Origin: Candidatus Binatus soli
Lineage (GTDB): Bacteria; Desulfobacterota; Binatia; Binatales; Binataceae
NCBI GenBank assembly: GCA_002479255.1
Contig: DLMJ01000010.1
Location: forward strand, 1 to 16,761
Reading direction: 5' to 3'
DNA length: 16,761 bases
Part shown: positions 1 to 7,208 of the stretch, piece after piece
How the letters are laid out: each line of letters starts with the position of its first letter
Numbering within the stretch: position 1 is the first letter of the stretch
Notes under the pieces: model-generated
Databases searched by the model: none
What the model was told of the DNA's origin: nothing
What the model saw: only the letters and a program-made list of their open reading frames with translations
Position numbers and translations under genes: made by a program

Positions 1-392
1 CAACTTGTGCTGACGGGGAACACTCGGAACCTGCGCTTGCCCTCTAAGTTCTTCTATCCGGCCCCGCAATTCCGCTATCTTCTTAGAGTTCATGATATCA
101 TGGGCGATATCATTAGCGCCAGCGAGAAGGTCGTGTCAAGAACCGGGCTTCTTCCAACGGAATTGAGCGGCCTTTTTTTGCGATTTCTTTGCGACATTTC
201 GCGGAGAGGTAGAAAAAGGAACAGGAATTAACTGTGCCGCCGTCGGAGAAACCCCCGAAAGATTCCACACCCTGATTTTTTCAAAACCGCCCACTACCAA
301 CTTTCCCGCGTTCCCGTCGTCAGTTTGTGGCCTCGCGTACCTCGGCCTTCATGGATATTGTTACCTTACCCAATGCGTTCGGGTTCGGCGGC
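1..392. other. Left-edge stretch without a supported gene
   Basis: This stretch before atpD looks poorer in G+C than the rest of the window, and no gene in it can be supported. A 74-codon + strand frame from 7 to 231 has no family resemblance and no ribosome binding site. On the minus strand one frame reads protein-like from about 348 down to a TGA at 138-136 and continues open to the window edge, which could be a decayed or coincidental frame. The atpD promoter should lie here, but I see no convincing -35/-10 pair. Confidence 0.4.
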
Positions 393-1832
393 ATGGATCA
401 ACTTTCAGACAATTGGAAAGCTCAACCGGACAACGAGCAGGGAATAGTCACGCGCGTTCGCGGGTCGGTCGTTGACGTCGAGTTTGCCCGCGGACGCCTG
501 CCGGCAATCAATGACGCAATGACGATCGAGCTGGACGGACGGGCCCGGCTGGTCGCTGAAATCCAGGACCATCTCGATCTTCATACCGTCCGCGCCGTTG
601 CGATGGAGAATACTTCGGGTCTGCGCCGCGGTGCGATCGCCCGCCGTGGCGGGCCCATCTGCGTGCCGGTGGGAGAGAAGGTGCTTGGCCGTCTCATCAA
701 CGCGATCGGCGATCCGATCGATCGCCTCGGGCCAATCGAGTCCGCAACCCGCTGGCCGATTCATCGCAGATCGCCCGCGCTCAATCGCCAGGATCACAAG
801 CGCGAGGTCTTCCGTACCGGCATCAAGGTAGCCGACCTTCTGGCCCCGCTCGCGCGCGGCGGCAAAGCCGGGATGTTCGGTGGCGCCGGCGTCGGCAAGA
901 CCGTGCTGATCATGGAGCTGATTCGGAGCACCGTCGAAAACTACTCGGGCATCTGCGTGTTCGCGGGCATCGGCGAGCGATCGCGCGAAGGCCACGAGCT
1001 GCTGGCCGAGCTGCGCAGATCGGGCGTGCTGAGCCGCACCGCGCTCGTCTTCGGACAGATGAACGAGCCGCCGGGCGCGCGCTGGCGGGTTGGCATGACC
1101 GCGCTGACCGTCGCCGAATATTTTCGCGACGCGAAGGGACACGACGTTCTGCTCCTGATGGACAACGTGTTCCGATTCGTGCAGGCAGGCTCGGAGGTAT
1201 CGGGGATGCTCGGGCGGTTGCCGTCGCGTGTCGGCTACCAGCCCACGCTGGCCACCGAGATCGCCGAACTCGAAGAGCGAATCGCGTCGGTGGCCGGCGC
1301 ATCGGTGACCGCAATCCAGGCAGTGTACGTGCCGGCCGACGATTTTACCGATCCCGCGGTGGTCGAAACGTTTCGCCATCTGGACTCATCGATCGTCCTG
1401 TCGCGAGATATGGCGGCGGAGGGACTGTATCCCGCGATCGATCCGCTGGCGTCGACTTCGGCCCTGCTCGATCCGCGCGTCGTCGGCGAAGAACATTATG
1501 CGGTCGCCGAGGAGGTGCGCCGAACGATCGTGCGCTACAAGGAACTCCAGGAAATCATCTCGTTGCTCGGCGTAGAGGAGCTGAGCACGGAAGACCGGCG
1601 CATCGTGGCGCGCGCGCGGCGCCTCGAGCGGTTTCTCACGCAGCCGTTTCTCGTGACCGAGCAATTCACCGGAATTGCGGGAAAATCCGTCCCTATCGAG
1701 GAAACCGTCAAGGGCTGCCGCGCTATACTTGCGGGCGAAGGCGACGAATGGGCCGAAAGCTCATTTTACATGGTCGGAACTTTCGAGGATGCTCGCGAAA
1801 AGGAGATCGTTGCGCGCAAGGCGCAGCAATGA
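393..1832 (+). CDS. atpD: N-type ATPase catalytic beta subunit
   Basis: This is the catalytic subunit of the soluble head of a rotary ATPase, which couples ATP hydrolysis or synthesis to ion movement. From the ATG at 393 it has 479 residues, close to family length. The P-loop GGAGVGKT is at about residues 163-170. The catalytic glutamate lies in GERSREG (about residue 195). LLLMDNVFRF is the Walker B region, VGYQPTLATE follows it, and EELSTED stands where DELSEED is usual. The C-terminal helical domain is complete. Its position as the first gene, followed by atpC, is typical of N-ATPase operons; in ordinary atp operons the beta and epsilon genes come last. The start is uncertain: in-frame GTG 327 and ATG 351 are also possible, and none of the three has a good ribosome binding site. 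393 was chosen because the extra N-terminal residues do not resemble beta subunits. Confidence 0.96.
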   Translation: MDQLSDNWKAQPDNEQGIVTRVRGSVVDVEFARGRLPAINDAMTIELDGRARLVAEIQDHLDLHTVRAVAMENTSGLRRGAIARRGGPICVPVGEKVLGRLINAIGDPIDRLGPIESATRWPIHRRSPALNRQDHKREVFRTGIKVADLLAPLARGGKAGMFGGAGVGKTVLIMELIRSTVENYSGICVFAGIGERSREGHELLAELRRSGVLSRTALVFGQMNEPPGARWRVGMTALTVAEYFRDAKGHDVLLLMDNVFRFVQAGSEVSGMLGRLPSRVGYQPTLATEIAELEERIASVAGASVTAIQAVYVPADDFTDPAVVETFRHLDSSIVLSRDMAAEGLYPAIDPLASTSALLDPRVVGEEHYAVAEEVRRTIVRYKELQEIISLLGVEELSTEDRRIVARARRLERFLTQPFLVTEQFTGIAGKSVPIEETVKGCRAILAGEGDEWAESSFYMVGTFEDAREKEIVARKAQQ

Positions 1833-1842
1833 TCCGGTTGCA

Positions 1843-2268
1843 ATGAAGCTGATCGTCACCACGCCCACCGCGATCGCGCTTGATGAAAGCTCCGTTCGTT
1901 ACGTTCGCGCCGAAGATGCCACCGGCGGCTTTGGTATCGAACCCCGCCATGCGGATTTTCTCACCACCCTCTCGATCTGCGTCGTGAGATGGCGCAATGG
2001 CGGCGGCGTCGAGCACTACCTCGCCGTGCGTGGCGGCGTGCTGCGCGTCCGCGAGGGCAAGGTCGTGGAGATAGCAACCCGCGAGGCGGTCGTAGACGAT
2101 GATCTGGGACATTTGCGCAGCGAAATCCTCGCCATGATGGCGGAGGGCATTGAGGTCGAACGCTCGGCCCGATCGGTAGCGCTCAGCCTGGAACAAGCCG
2201 CAATTCGGCAAATCTATCGTTACCTGCGGCCCACTGATCAACCGCTCAAAGTCAGGCCGCTGAAATAA
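1843..2268 (+). CDS. atpC: N-type ATPase epsilon subunit
   Basis: This central-stalk subunit sits on the gamma subunit and the c-ring and can modulate ATPase activity. The 141-residue product begins MKLIVTTPTAIALDES, as N-ATPase epsilon proteins do, and contains the beta-sandwich signature FGIEPRHADFLT (about residues 27-38) followed by YLAVRGGVLRV. The family pattern is GxxGHADFLT with a VxGG turn. The C-terminal part is a short helical region. The ATG at 1843 lies 10 bases after the atpD stop; the same frame is open further upstream inside atpD, but those codons have no epsilon-like sequence. No strong ribosome binding site is seen, so translation may be coupled to atpD. The family call is firm; any inhibitory role of the C-terminus is unknown here. 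Confidence 0.93.
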   Translation: MKLIVTTPTAIALDESSVRYVRAEDATGGFGIEPRHADFLTTLSICVVRWRNGGGVEHYLAVRGGVLRVREGKVVEIATREAVVDDDLGHLRSEILAMMAEGIEVERSARSVALSLEQAAIRQIYRYLRPTDQPLKVRPLK

Positions 2269-2284
2269 CCGCGGGGCGCTGGTC

Positions 2285-2593
2285 GTGGCAACCGAGCAAG
2301 AGCATGGCAATCACGAGTTGGGGGCTGACGAACGCGAATTGGAAGAAGCCGCCAAACGGGCGCATAGCCGGCGCGAGCAGAAGCTGAGGACCGAAGAATG
2401 GCCGGTGGGCCGCTCGCTCGCAATGATCGGGCGGTTCGGATGGACGATCGTCGCGCCCATTCTTATCGGCGCGTTCGTTGGACGCTGGCTCGATCGTGCC
2501 TTCCATAGCGGTGTGTTCTGGAGCGCAGCCCTCGTCTTTGTTGGCGCCGCACTTGGTTTCTGGGCGGTTTGGAAGAGGATGAGCACCGAATGA
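2285..2593 (+). CDS. atpQ: N-type ATPase small membrane subunit AtpQ (AtpI/AtpZ-like)
   Basis: This is a 102-residue small membrane protein found at this place in N-ATPase operons. The N-terminal half is charged and probably cytoplasmic (many E, R and K up to residue 43). Two hydrophobic helices follow, at about 50-67 and 76-95, with the sequence IGAFVGRWLDR between them. That Gly/Trp-Leu-Asp pattern is typical of AtpI/AtpZ-like proteins, which help assemble the c-ring in F-type enzymes. The exact role of AtpQ in N-ATPases is not settled. The GTG start at 2285 lies 16 bases after the atpC stop, and its stop overlaps the atpR start (ATGA). The identification rests on both the sequence and the gene order. 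Confidence 0.85.
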   Translation: MATEQEHGNHELGADERELEEAAKRAHSRREQKLRTEEWPVGRSLAMIGRFGWTIVAPILIGAFVGRWLDRAFHSGVFWSAALVFVGAALGFWAVWKRMSTE

Positions 2594-2877
2594 TCGGAGT
2601 AGTCGTTGTGCGGATGGCAGCCTATGCCGCACTCGGAGCGTTGATTGGCATGGCGTATTTCGCGGCGCTCGCGTGGAACGTCCGGCTTTACACCGGCCAC
2701 GGAGCCGGACGGAACGCTCTGTTGGTCCATCTCTCACGCCTTGCCGTCGCTGTCGCGGCTTTCACGCTCTGCGCCAGGCAAGGCGCCGCACCCGTGCTCG
2801 CAAGCTTCGCGGGGTTTCTGGCGATACGGACGGTTTTGGTCAATCACTACCGGCTCGCGCTCCAGAGGAATCCATGA
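2590..2877 (+). CDS. atpR: N-type ATPase membrane subunit AtpR
   Basis: This 95-residue, largely hydrophobic protein has three predicted membrane helices (about residues 5-25, 38-58 and 62-80). AtpR proteins occur only in N-ATPase operons. They carry conserved arginines in the membrane that have been proposed to interact with the c-ring carboxylates during assembly; that role is a literature proposal, not shown here. Arginines visible in suitable places are in the segment FLAIRTVLVNHYR near the C-terminus. The ATG at 2590 overlaps the atpQ stop as ATGA, and the gene ends in another ATGA overlap with atpB, so the three are probably translationally coupled. A longer reading from 2569 would add seven charged residues and is less likely. 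Confidence 0.85.
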   Translation: MIGVVVVRMAAYAALGALIGMAYFAALAWNVRLYTGHGAGRNALLVHLSRLAVAVAAFTLCARQGAAPVLASFAGFLAIRTVLVNHYRLALQRNP

Positions 2878-3542
2878 ATCACTCGCCCCTTCAGACCGCG
2901 ATCCTGTTTCACATCGGCATCGTTCCCATCAGCCGCACCGTCGTAACCACGTGGGGGTTGATGGCGGCGCTGACCGTCGCGAGCTGGATTGTGACGCGGA
3001 ACTTTCGCGTCGATGCGGGCGCATGGCAGGTGATGATCGAAAGCGTTGTGGCGGAAATCGAAGAACAGATAGCCGCGCTGCTGAACTGCGATGCGGCCCC
3101 GTTCCTGCCGTTGCTCGGCACACTGTTCATCTTTCTGGTGGCCGCGAATCTTTGCGGGATCGTTCCCGGACTCACGGCCCCGACCGCATCGATCGAAACG
3201 CCCGCCGCGCTCGCCGCGATAGTTTTTCTATCGGTGCATTACTATGGCGTGCGCATTCAAGGCCTCGGCGCGTACTTGAAAGGCTATCTCAGGCCGAATC
3301 CGGTCATGTTGCCGTTCAATATCCTGGCCGAACTGACGCGATCGTTCTCGCTGGCGATGCGCCTGTTCGGAAATATCATGAGCGAGGAGATGGTGGTTGC
3401 GATCGTTGTGGCGCTGGCGGGTTTGCTGGTGCCGATTCCGTTCATGGCATTCGGAATTCTGGTTGGCCTGGTGCAGGCCTACATATTCAGCGTCCTGTCC
3501 GCGGTTTTTATCGGCGGCGGCATCGGCGCGATCGAGAAATGA
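2874..3542 (+). CDS. atpB: N-type ATPase a subunit (ion channel stator)
   Basis: The a subunit forms the two ion half-channels beside the c-ring. The 222-residue product starts MNHSPLQTAILFHIG, a typical N-ATPase a-subunit N-terminus. It has about five to six membrane helices. The essential arginine is present at residue 163 in SLAMRLFGNI, matching R210 of the E. coli protein, and the conserved glutamine at residue 201 in LVGLVQAYIF matches Q252. The ATG at 2874 overlaps the atpR stop and has a good ribosome binding site (AGAGGA, 2864-2869). The same frame is open far upstream over atpR, but that reading has no a-subunit sequence. The protein appears complete and functional. Confidence 0.95.
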   Translation: MNHSPLQTAILFHIGIVPISRTVVTTWGLMAALTVASWIVTRNFRVDAGAWQVMIESVVAEIEEQIAALLNCDAAPFLPLLGTLFIFLVAANLCGIVPGLTAPTASIETPAALAAIVFLSVHYYGVRIQGLGAYLKGYLRPNPVMLPFNILAELTRSFSLAMRLFGNIMSEEMVVAIVVALAGLLVPIPFMAFGILVGLVQAYIFSVLSAVFIGGGIGAIEK

Positions 3543-3558
3543 GGGAGGTCGGAAGAAG

Positions 3559-3801
3559 ATGACGGTCCAAATGCTCAGCATAATCGGCGCGGTGGTCGCG
3601 GTCGCCGTCGGCTCGATCTCGCCGGCGCTCGCCGAAGGCCGCGCAGTCGCGGCGGCGATGGAAGGCATCGCGCGGCAGCCCGAGGCCGCGGGCTCGCTGT
3701 CGCGCACCCTGTTCGTTGGCCTGGCGATGATAGAGACGATGGCGATCTACTGCCTGCTGGTCGCCTTGCTGCTGCTATTCGCCAATCCCTTCGCGCGATG
3801 A
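3559..3801 (+). CDS. atpE: N-type ATPase c subunit (rotor ring)
   Basis: This 80-residue hairpin of two membrane helices forms the rotor ring. The polar loop ARQPEA (residues 38-43) is intact. The ion-carrying carboxylate is E59 in helix 2, in the context MIETMAIY. In helix 1, E26 (LAEGRA) aligns with Q32 of the Ilyobacter tartaricus Na+-ATPase c subunit, so the ion site has two carboxylates. T60 aligns with its S66 and Y64 with its Y70, while M61 replaces T67. The glycine patch of helix 1 is replaced by small residues (S19, S21, A23, A25, G27). N-ATPase rings are large; the Burkholderia pseudomallei ring has 17 subunits and was reported to be proton-specific, so Na+ use cannot be assumed. 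The start at 3559 is preceded by purine-rich GGAAGAAG, and the stop overlaps atpF as ATGA. Confidence 0.95.
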   Translation: MTVQMLSIIGAVVAVAVGSISPALAEGRAVAAAMEGIARQPEAAGSLSRTLFVGLAMIETMAIYCLLVALLLLFANPFAR

Positions 3802-4550
3802 ATTTCAGTTGGTGGAGCTTCGCGCTGCAGGCGGCCAACTTTCTCATCCTGGTCTGGCTGCTCAAGCGCTTTCTGTTCAAGCCGGTCAGTGCGATCGTCG
3901 CCCGGCGTAAGGAGGAGATTGCGCGCGGCATGGCGGAAGCGTCAGCTGAAAAGCAAAAAGCGCTGAATCTGCAGCGCGACCTCCAGGCACAATGGGCGGG
4001 AATCGAAGCCGCGCGCCAAAAGGCGATTGAAGAGCAGGGCGCGCAACTGGCCGCCGAACGGGTGAAGATGCTCGACGAAGCCCGCGCGGAAGCCGAGAAA
4101 ATCCGCGATCACGCGACCACGCAGATCAGCGAAGAGCGCGCCGCCGCCACACAAGAGCTGTTTTCCCGGACAATCGAGCTCGCCGTGAACCTCGCGGAAC
4201 GGCTGCTTCGCGGGCTGACCTTTCCTTCGATCGAGCATGCCTTCCTGACCCGCGTCCTAGACTATTTGGACCGTCTGTCGGCAACGGAGCGGGCCGCGCT
4301 CGTTTCGCATCTGGGCGAGACCGCTCTCGTGGTCACGACGGCTCACCCGCTCGACGCGCGGGAAGAGGCGCAATGGCGCGAACAACTCGGGAAACGGATT
4401 GGCGCCGGAGGGGGCATAAAGTTCAACAGCGATCCGGCGCTTATCGCCGGCGCCGAAATCACATTGCCGAGCGCAACTCTCCGCTTCAACTGGCGCGACG
4501 CGCTGACCACCGCCGCCAGGGAGATCAATCGCAATGAGCACGCTGGCTGA
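3798..4550 (+). CDS. atpF: N-type ATPase b subunit with delta-like C-terminal domain
   Basis: This is the peripheral stalk of the ATPase. The 250-residue protein is much longer than a standard b subunit (about 160). An N-terminal membrane helix (about residues 5-24, WWSFALQAANFLILVWLL) is followed by KRFLFKPV, then a long charged coiled coil (about 33-120), and then a region from about 125 to 245 that resembles the delta subunit, ending with FNSDPALIAGAEI and LRFNWRDAL. N-ATPase operons lack a separate delta gene, and none is present here, which fits delta being supplied by this tail. Translation starts at an ATG overlapping the atpE stop, without its own clear ribosome binding site, so coupling to atpE is likely. 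The gene overlaps the start of atpA by 17 bases. Confidence 0.93.
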   Translation: MNFSWWSFALQAANFLILVWLLKRFLFKPVSAIVARRKEEIARGMAEASAEKQKALNLQRDLQAQWAGIEAARQKAIEEQGAQLAAERVKMLDEARAEAEKIRDHATTQISEERAAATQELFSRTIELAVNLAERLLRGLTFPSIEHAFLTRVLDYLDRLSATERAALVSHLGETALVVTTAHPLDAREEAQWREQLGKRIGAGGGIKFNSDPALIAGAEITLPSATLRFNWRDALTTAAREINRNEHAG

Positions 4551-6090
4551 ATCCGTAAAGGATCGTCTGAGCACGGCGGGCCGGCTTCTGAGTGAGCTCA
4601 AGGCCGAGCCCCGACTCGACCTGATCGGCCGCGTAGAACGAGTGGGAGACAATGTCGCCACGGTAGGCGGTTTGCCGGAAACGCGACTGGGTGAACTGCT
4701 GCTCTTCGACCGATTGGACGGCGGGGAGCCGGTTGCCGGAATCGTGCTGACGCTCGATCCGGACCTAATCGGATGCGCGATGCTCGGCGACGCCAGCTGT
4801 ATCGAGGCGGGCAACCTGGTGCACGGAACCGGTTCAGTCGCAAGCGTGCCGGTAGGCGACAACCTGCTGGGCCGAATCGTGAACGCACTCGGCGTTGCGG
4901 TGGACGGAGGTCCGGAGATCGAAGCGGCGGGAGTCGAGCCGGTCGAGCGGCCGGCGCCCGCGATCGTCGATCGCGATTTCGTCGACACCGCGCTCAATAC
5001 CGGCCTTCTCGTCATCGATGCGATGCTGCCGATCGGACGTGGCCAGCGCGAATTGATTATCGGCGATCGCGAAACCGGGAAAACCGCGATCGCGATCGAC
5101 ACGATAATCAATCAACGCGATACCGGCGTGGTTTGTATCTACTGTGCGGTGGGACAGAAGACCTCGTCCGTGAGCCAGGTGATCGATGCGGTCAGGCGCT
5201 ACGGCGCGCCGGAGCGATGCATCTTCGTGTTCGCACCCGCGGACGACCCGCCTGGAATCCAATGGCTGGCGCCGTATGCGGCCTGCACGATGGCCGAGTA
5301 TTTCTCAGAACGCGGTGGCGATGCGCTCTTGATCATCGACGATCTGAGCAAGCACGCCGTGATCTATCGGCAGCTGTCACTGCTGTTGCGAAATCCGCCG
5401 GGACGCGAAGCATACCCCGGCGACATCTTCTATATCCATTCGCGGCTGCTCGAACGCGCGGCCAAGCTCAATCGCGATCGCGGAGGCGGGTCGCTGACCG
5501 CGCTGCCGATCGCTGCGACGGAGGAAGGCAATCTGTCCGGTTACATACCAACCAATCTGATTTCGATCTCCGACGGGCAGATCGTTCTCGAGCCGCGGTT
5601 GTTTCACGAAGGACAGAAGCCTGCCGTCAACGTCGGCAAGAGCGTATCGCGCGTCGGAGGCAAGACGCAGTCGCATGCGATGCGCAAGCTGGCCGAAAAT
5701 CTCCGCCTCGAATACGCGCAATTCCTCGAACTGGAAATCTTCACACGCTTCGGCGGGATGGTGGATCAGCGCACGCGCGAGATAATCGAGCATGGGCGGC
5801 GAATCCGCGCGGTCCTGACGCAGCCGCAATTCGCGCCGCTGTCAATCGCGCACCAGGTGGCGTTGCTGCTGGCGATCGACGAACGGCTGCTCGAGCGCCT
5901 GCCGCTGGACAAAGTGAGCGAGCTCCGGTTGAAACTCGGCCCCTGGCTGAACGAGCACGCCGCGGAACCCGTGCGGCGAATCAACACAGCCGGAGAGTTG
6001 GAGCCGCGAACGCGGCTGGCGCTCGTCACGGCGGTCGGAGAGCTGGTGGAAAGCTTGAATCACGCGGGCACTGCGCCGGCGAAGCGATAA
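4534..6090 (+). CDS. atpA: N-type ATPase alpha subunit
   Basis: This is the non-catalytic nucleotide-binding subunit of the ATPase head, with 518 residues of normal length. An N-terminal helix (ESVKDRLSTAGRLLSEL) probably binds the peripheral stalk. The beta-barrel domain contains GRVERVGDNVATVGGL. The P-loop GDRETGKT is at residues 177-184; most alpha subunits have Q instead of E at the fourth position. Later come the Walker B-region LLIIDDLSKH, PGREAYPGD, SGYIPTNLISISDGQI and the arginine finger R373 in VGKSVSRVGG, which reaches into the catalytic site of beta. The ATG at 4534 has a ribosome binding site (AGGGAG) inside the end of atpF. The C-terminal domain is complete. Only four bases separate its stop from atpG. 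Confidence 0.97.
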   Translation: MSTLAESVKDRLSTAGRLLSELKAEPRLDLIGRVERVGDNVATVGGLPETRLGELLLFDRLDGGEPVAGIVLTLDPDLIGCAMLGDASCIEAGNLVHGTGSVASVPVGDNLLGRIVNALGVAVDGGPEIEAAGVEPVERPAPAIVDRDFVDTALNTGLLVIDAMLPIGRGQRELIIGDRETGKTAIAIDTIINQRDTGVVCIYCAVGQKTSSVSQVIDAVRRYGAPERCIFVFAPADDPPGIQWLAPYAACTMAEYFSERGGDALLIIDDLSKHAVIYRQLSLLLRNPPGREAYPGDIFYIHSRLLERAAKLNRDRGGGSLTALPIAATEEGNLSGYIPTNLISISDGQIVLEPRLFHEGQKPAVNVGKSVSRVGGKTQSHAMRKLAENLRLEYAQFLELEIFTRFGGMVDQRTREIIEHGRRIRAVLTQPQFAPLSIAHQVALLLAIDERLLERLPLDKVSELRLKLGPWLNEHAAEPVRRINTAGELEPRTRLALVTAVGELVESLNHAGTAPAKR

Positions 6091-6094
6091 CTCG

Positions 6095-6982
6095 ATGGCG
6101 CAAGAACGCGAAATCGCCACCCGAATCACCTCGCTCAACGAGCTACTCGAGATAGTTGCGGCGATTCGGGCGATGGCTGCCTCGCAGATGCAGCAGGCGC
6201 TCAGATCGCTGGAACCGATTCGCGGCTATGCCGAGCAGATTCGCGAGGCGTTGTCCGAAGCCGCAACTCTGCTGCCGCCCGCCGGCGTGATCGAAGCTGC
6301 GGCGCGACCAAACAAATCCGGCCTGGTCGTGTTCTGCGCCGAGCACGGCCTGTGCGGCGGCTTCAATGAGCATCCATTGCGTGCGGCCGAGCGCGCGACC
6401 GGCGGCGGGCTTGCGTTGATCGTAGTCGGAACCCGCGGCGCCCAGATTTGTCGCGAACGCGGATTGAGTCCGGACCTGGTGCTGCCGATGGCGACGCATT
6501 GCGCGGGAGTCACAGGCGCTGCACGCCGTGTCGCGGCAGAACTCTATCGGATGTTCAGCGAGCGCCGCATCGCGGGCGTCGAGGTCGTCTACGCACAATA
6601 TGCCGGGGGTCAGCCGGCGCGCATCGAGCAGCGTCGCCTGCTGCCGCTCGAGGCGCCGGTCGTGCAAAAGACTTCCACCAACTTGCCCCCGATCATCAAC
6701 CTTCGGCCGCAGCGTCTCTTTGATGACATAGTTGGGGAGTATTTTTTCGCAACGCTGGAGAACGCCGCGATGCAATCATTCTTCAGCGAGAACTCGACCC
6801 GCTTTCGCGCGATGGAAGCGGCGCATCAGAACATCCAGAACAAATCCCGTGACCTCACAAAACTGATGCAGCGCCTTCGCCAGGAATCGGTAACCACCGA
6901 AATTCTCGACCTGATAAGCGGCTCCGCCGCACTAGCCTCAAGTTCAGCTCCTGGCCGCGCTGGAATTGCTCACGCCGAATAG
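6095..6982 (+). CDS. atpG: N-type ATPase gamma subunit
   Basis: Gamma is the central shaft that turns inside the alpha3beta3 head. The 295-residue product has the N-terminal helix REIATRITSLNELLEIVAAI with AMAASQMQQA, a central Rossmann-like part (LVVFCAEHGLCGGFNE, the family's SDRGLCGGxN region), and the C-terminal helix with NIQNKSRDLTKLMQRLRQE, resembling the usual gamma C-terminus. It differs from housekeeping gamma at many positions (for example AEHGLCGGF), as is usual in N-ATPases. The last 20 or so residues are Ala/Ser-rich and probably disordered. It is the last gene of the operon; 226 bases follow before the next gene, with no clear terminator. Confidence 0.94.
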   Translation: MAQEREIATRITSLNELLEIVAAIRAMAASQMQQALRSLEPIRGYAEQIREALSEAATLLPPAGVIEAAARPNKSGLVVFCAEHGLCGGFNEHPLRAAERATGGGLALIVVGTRGAQICRERGLSPDLVLPMATHCAGVTGAARRVAAELYRMFSERRIAGVEVVYAQYAGGQPARIEQRRLLPLEAPVVQKTSTNLPPIINLRPQRLFDDIVGEYFFATLENAAMQSFFSENSTRFRAMEAAHQNIQNKSRDLTKLMQRLRQESVTTEILDLISGSAALASSSAPGRAGIAHAE

Positions 6983-7208
6983 ATCCATTTCGACTGACAC
7001 AGCGGACTCTGCGAACTGCAAATAGCATTCGCGCACCCAGAGCACTTTCGCGAGGTTCAGGGATGATGGCGCTTTGCGGATCTGGCACGTCCGCGCTCCG
7101 CTTCGGCGGGCCCGATTGCAGCAATTCTTTCGTGCAAGATGGATAAAAGTCACCCGATTGGTTAGGGGAGCACATGATTTGTCGGCGGATGCCGAAAGGT
7201 GAGGCAGT

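Noticed and set aside
405..1379. Long open frame on the minus strand inside atpD
   Set aside because: It lies wholly opposite a clear beta subunit, has Arg/His-rich composition and matches no family; long antisense frames are common in G+C-rich genes.
4773..6155. 460-codon + strand frame within atpA
   Set aside because: It is a frame-shifted shadow of the alpha subunit, extremely Arg-rich and without any family motif.
7084..7101. TGGCACG in the gap after atpG, resembling the -24 half of a sigma-54 promoter
   Set aside because: The -12 half (TTGC at the right spacing) is missing.
7098..7109. CCGC-TTCG-GCGG hairpin as terminator of the ATPase operon
   Set aside because: The stem is only four perfect base pairs and no run of T follows, so it is too weak to call.
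7113..7123. Palindrome ATTGC-A-GCAAT upstream of the ABC permease, a possible operator
   Set aside because: A single 11-base palindrome with no repeat copy or regulator gene nearby; chance cannot be excluded.
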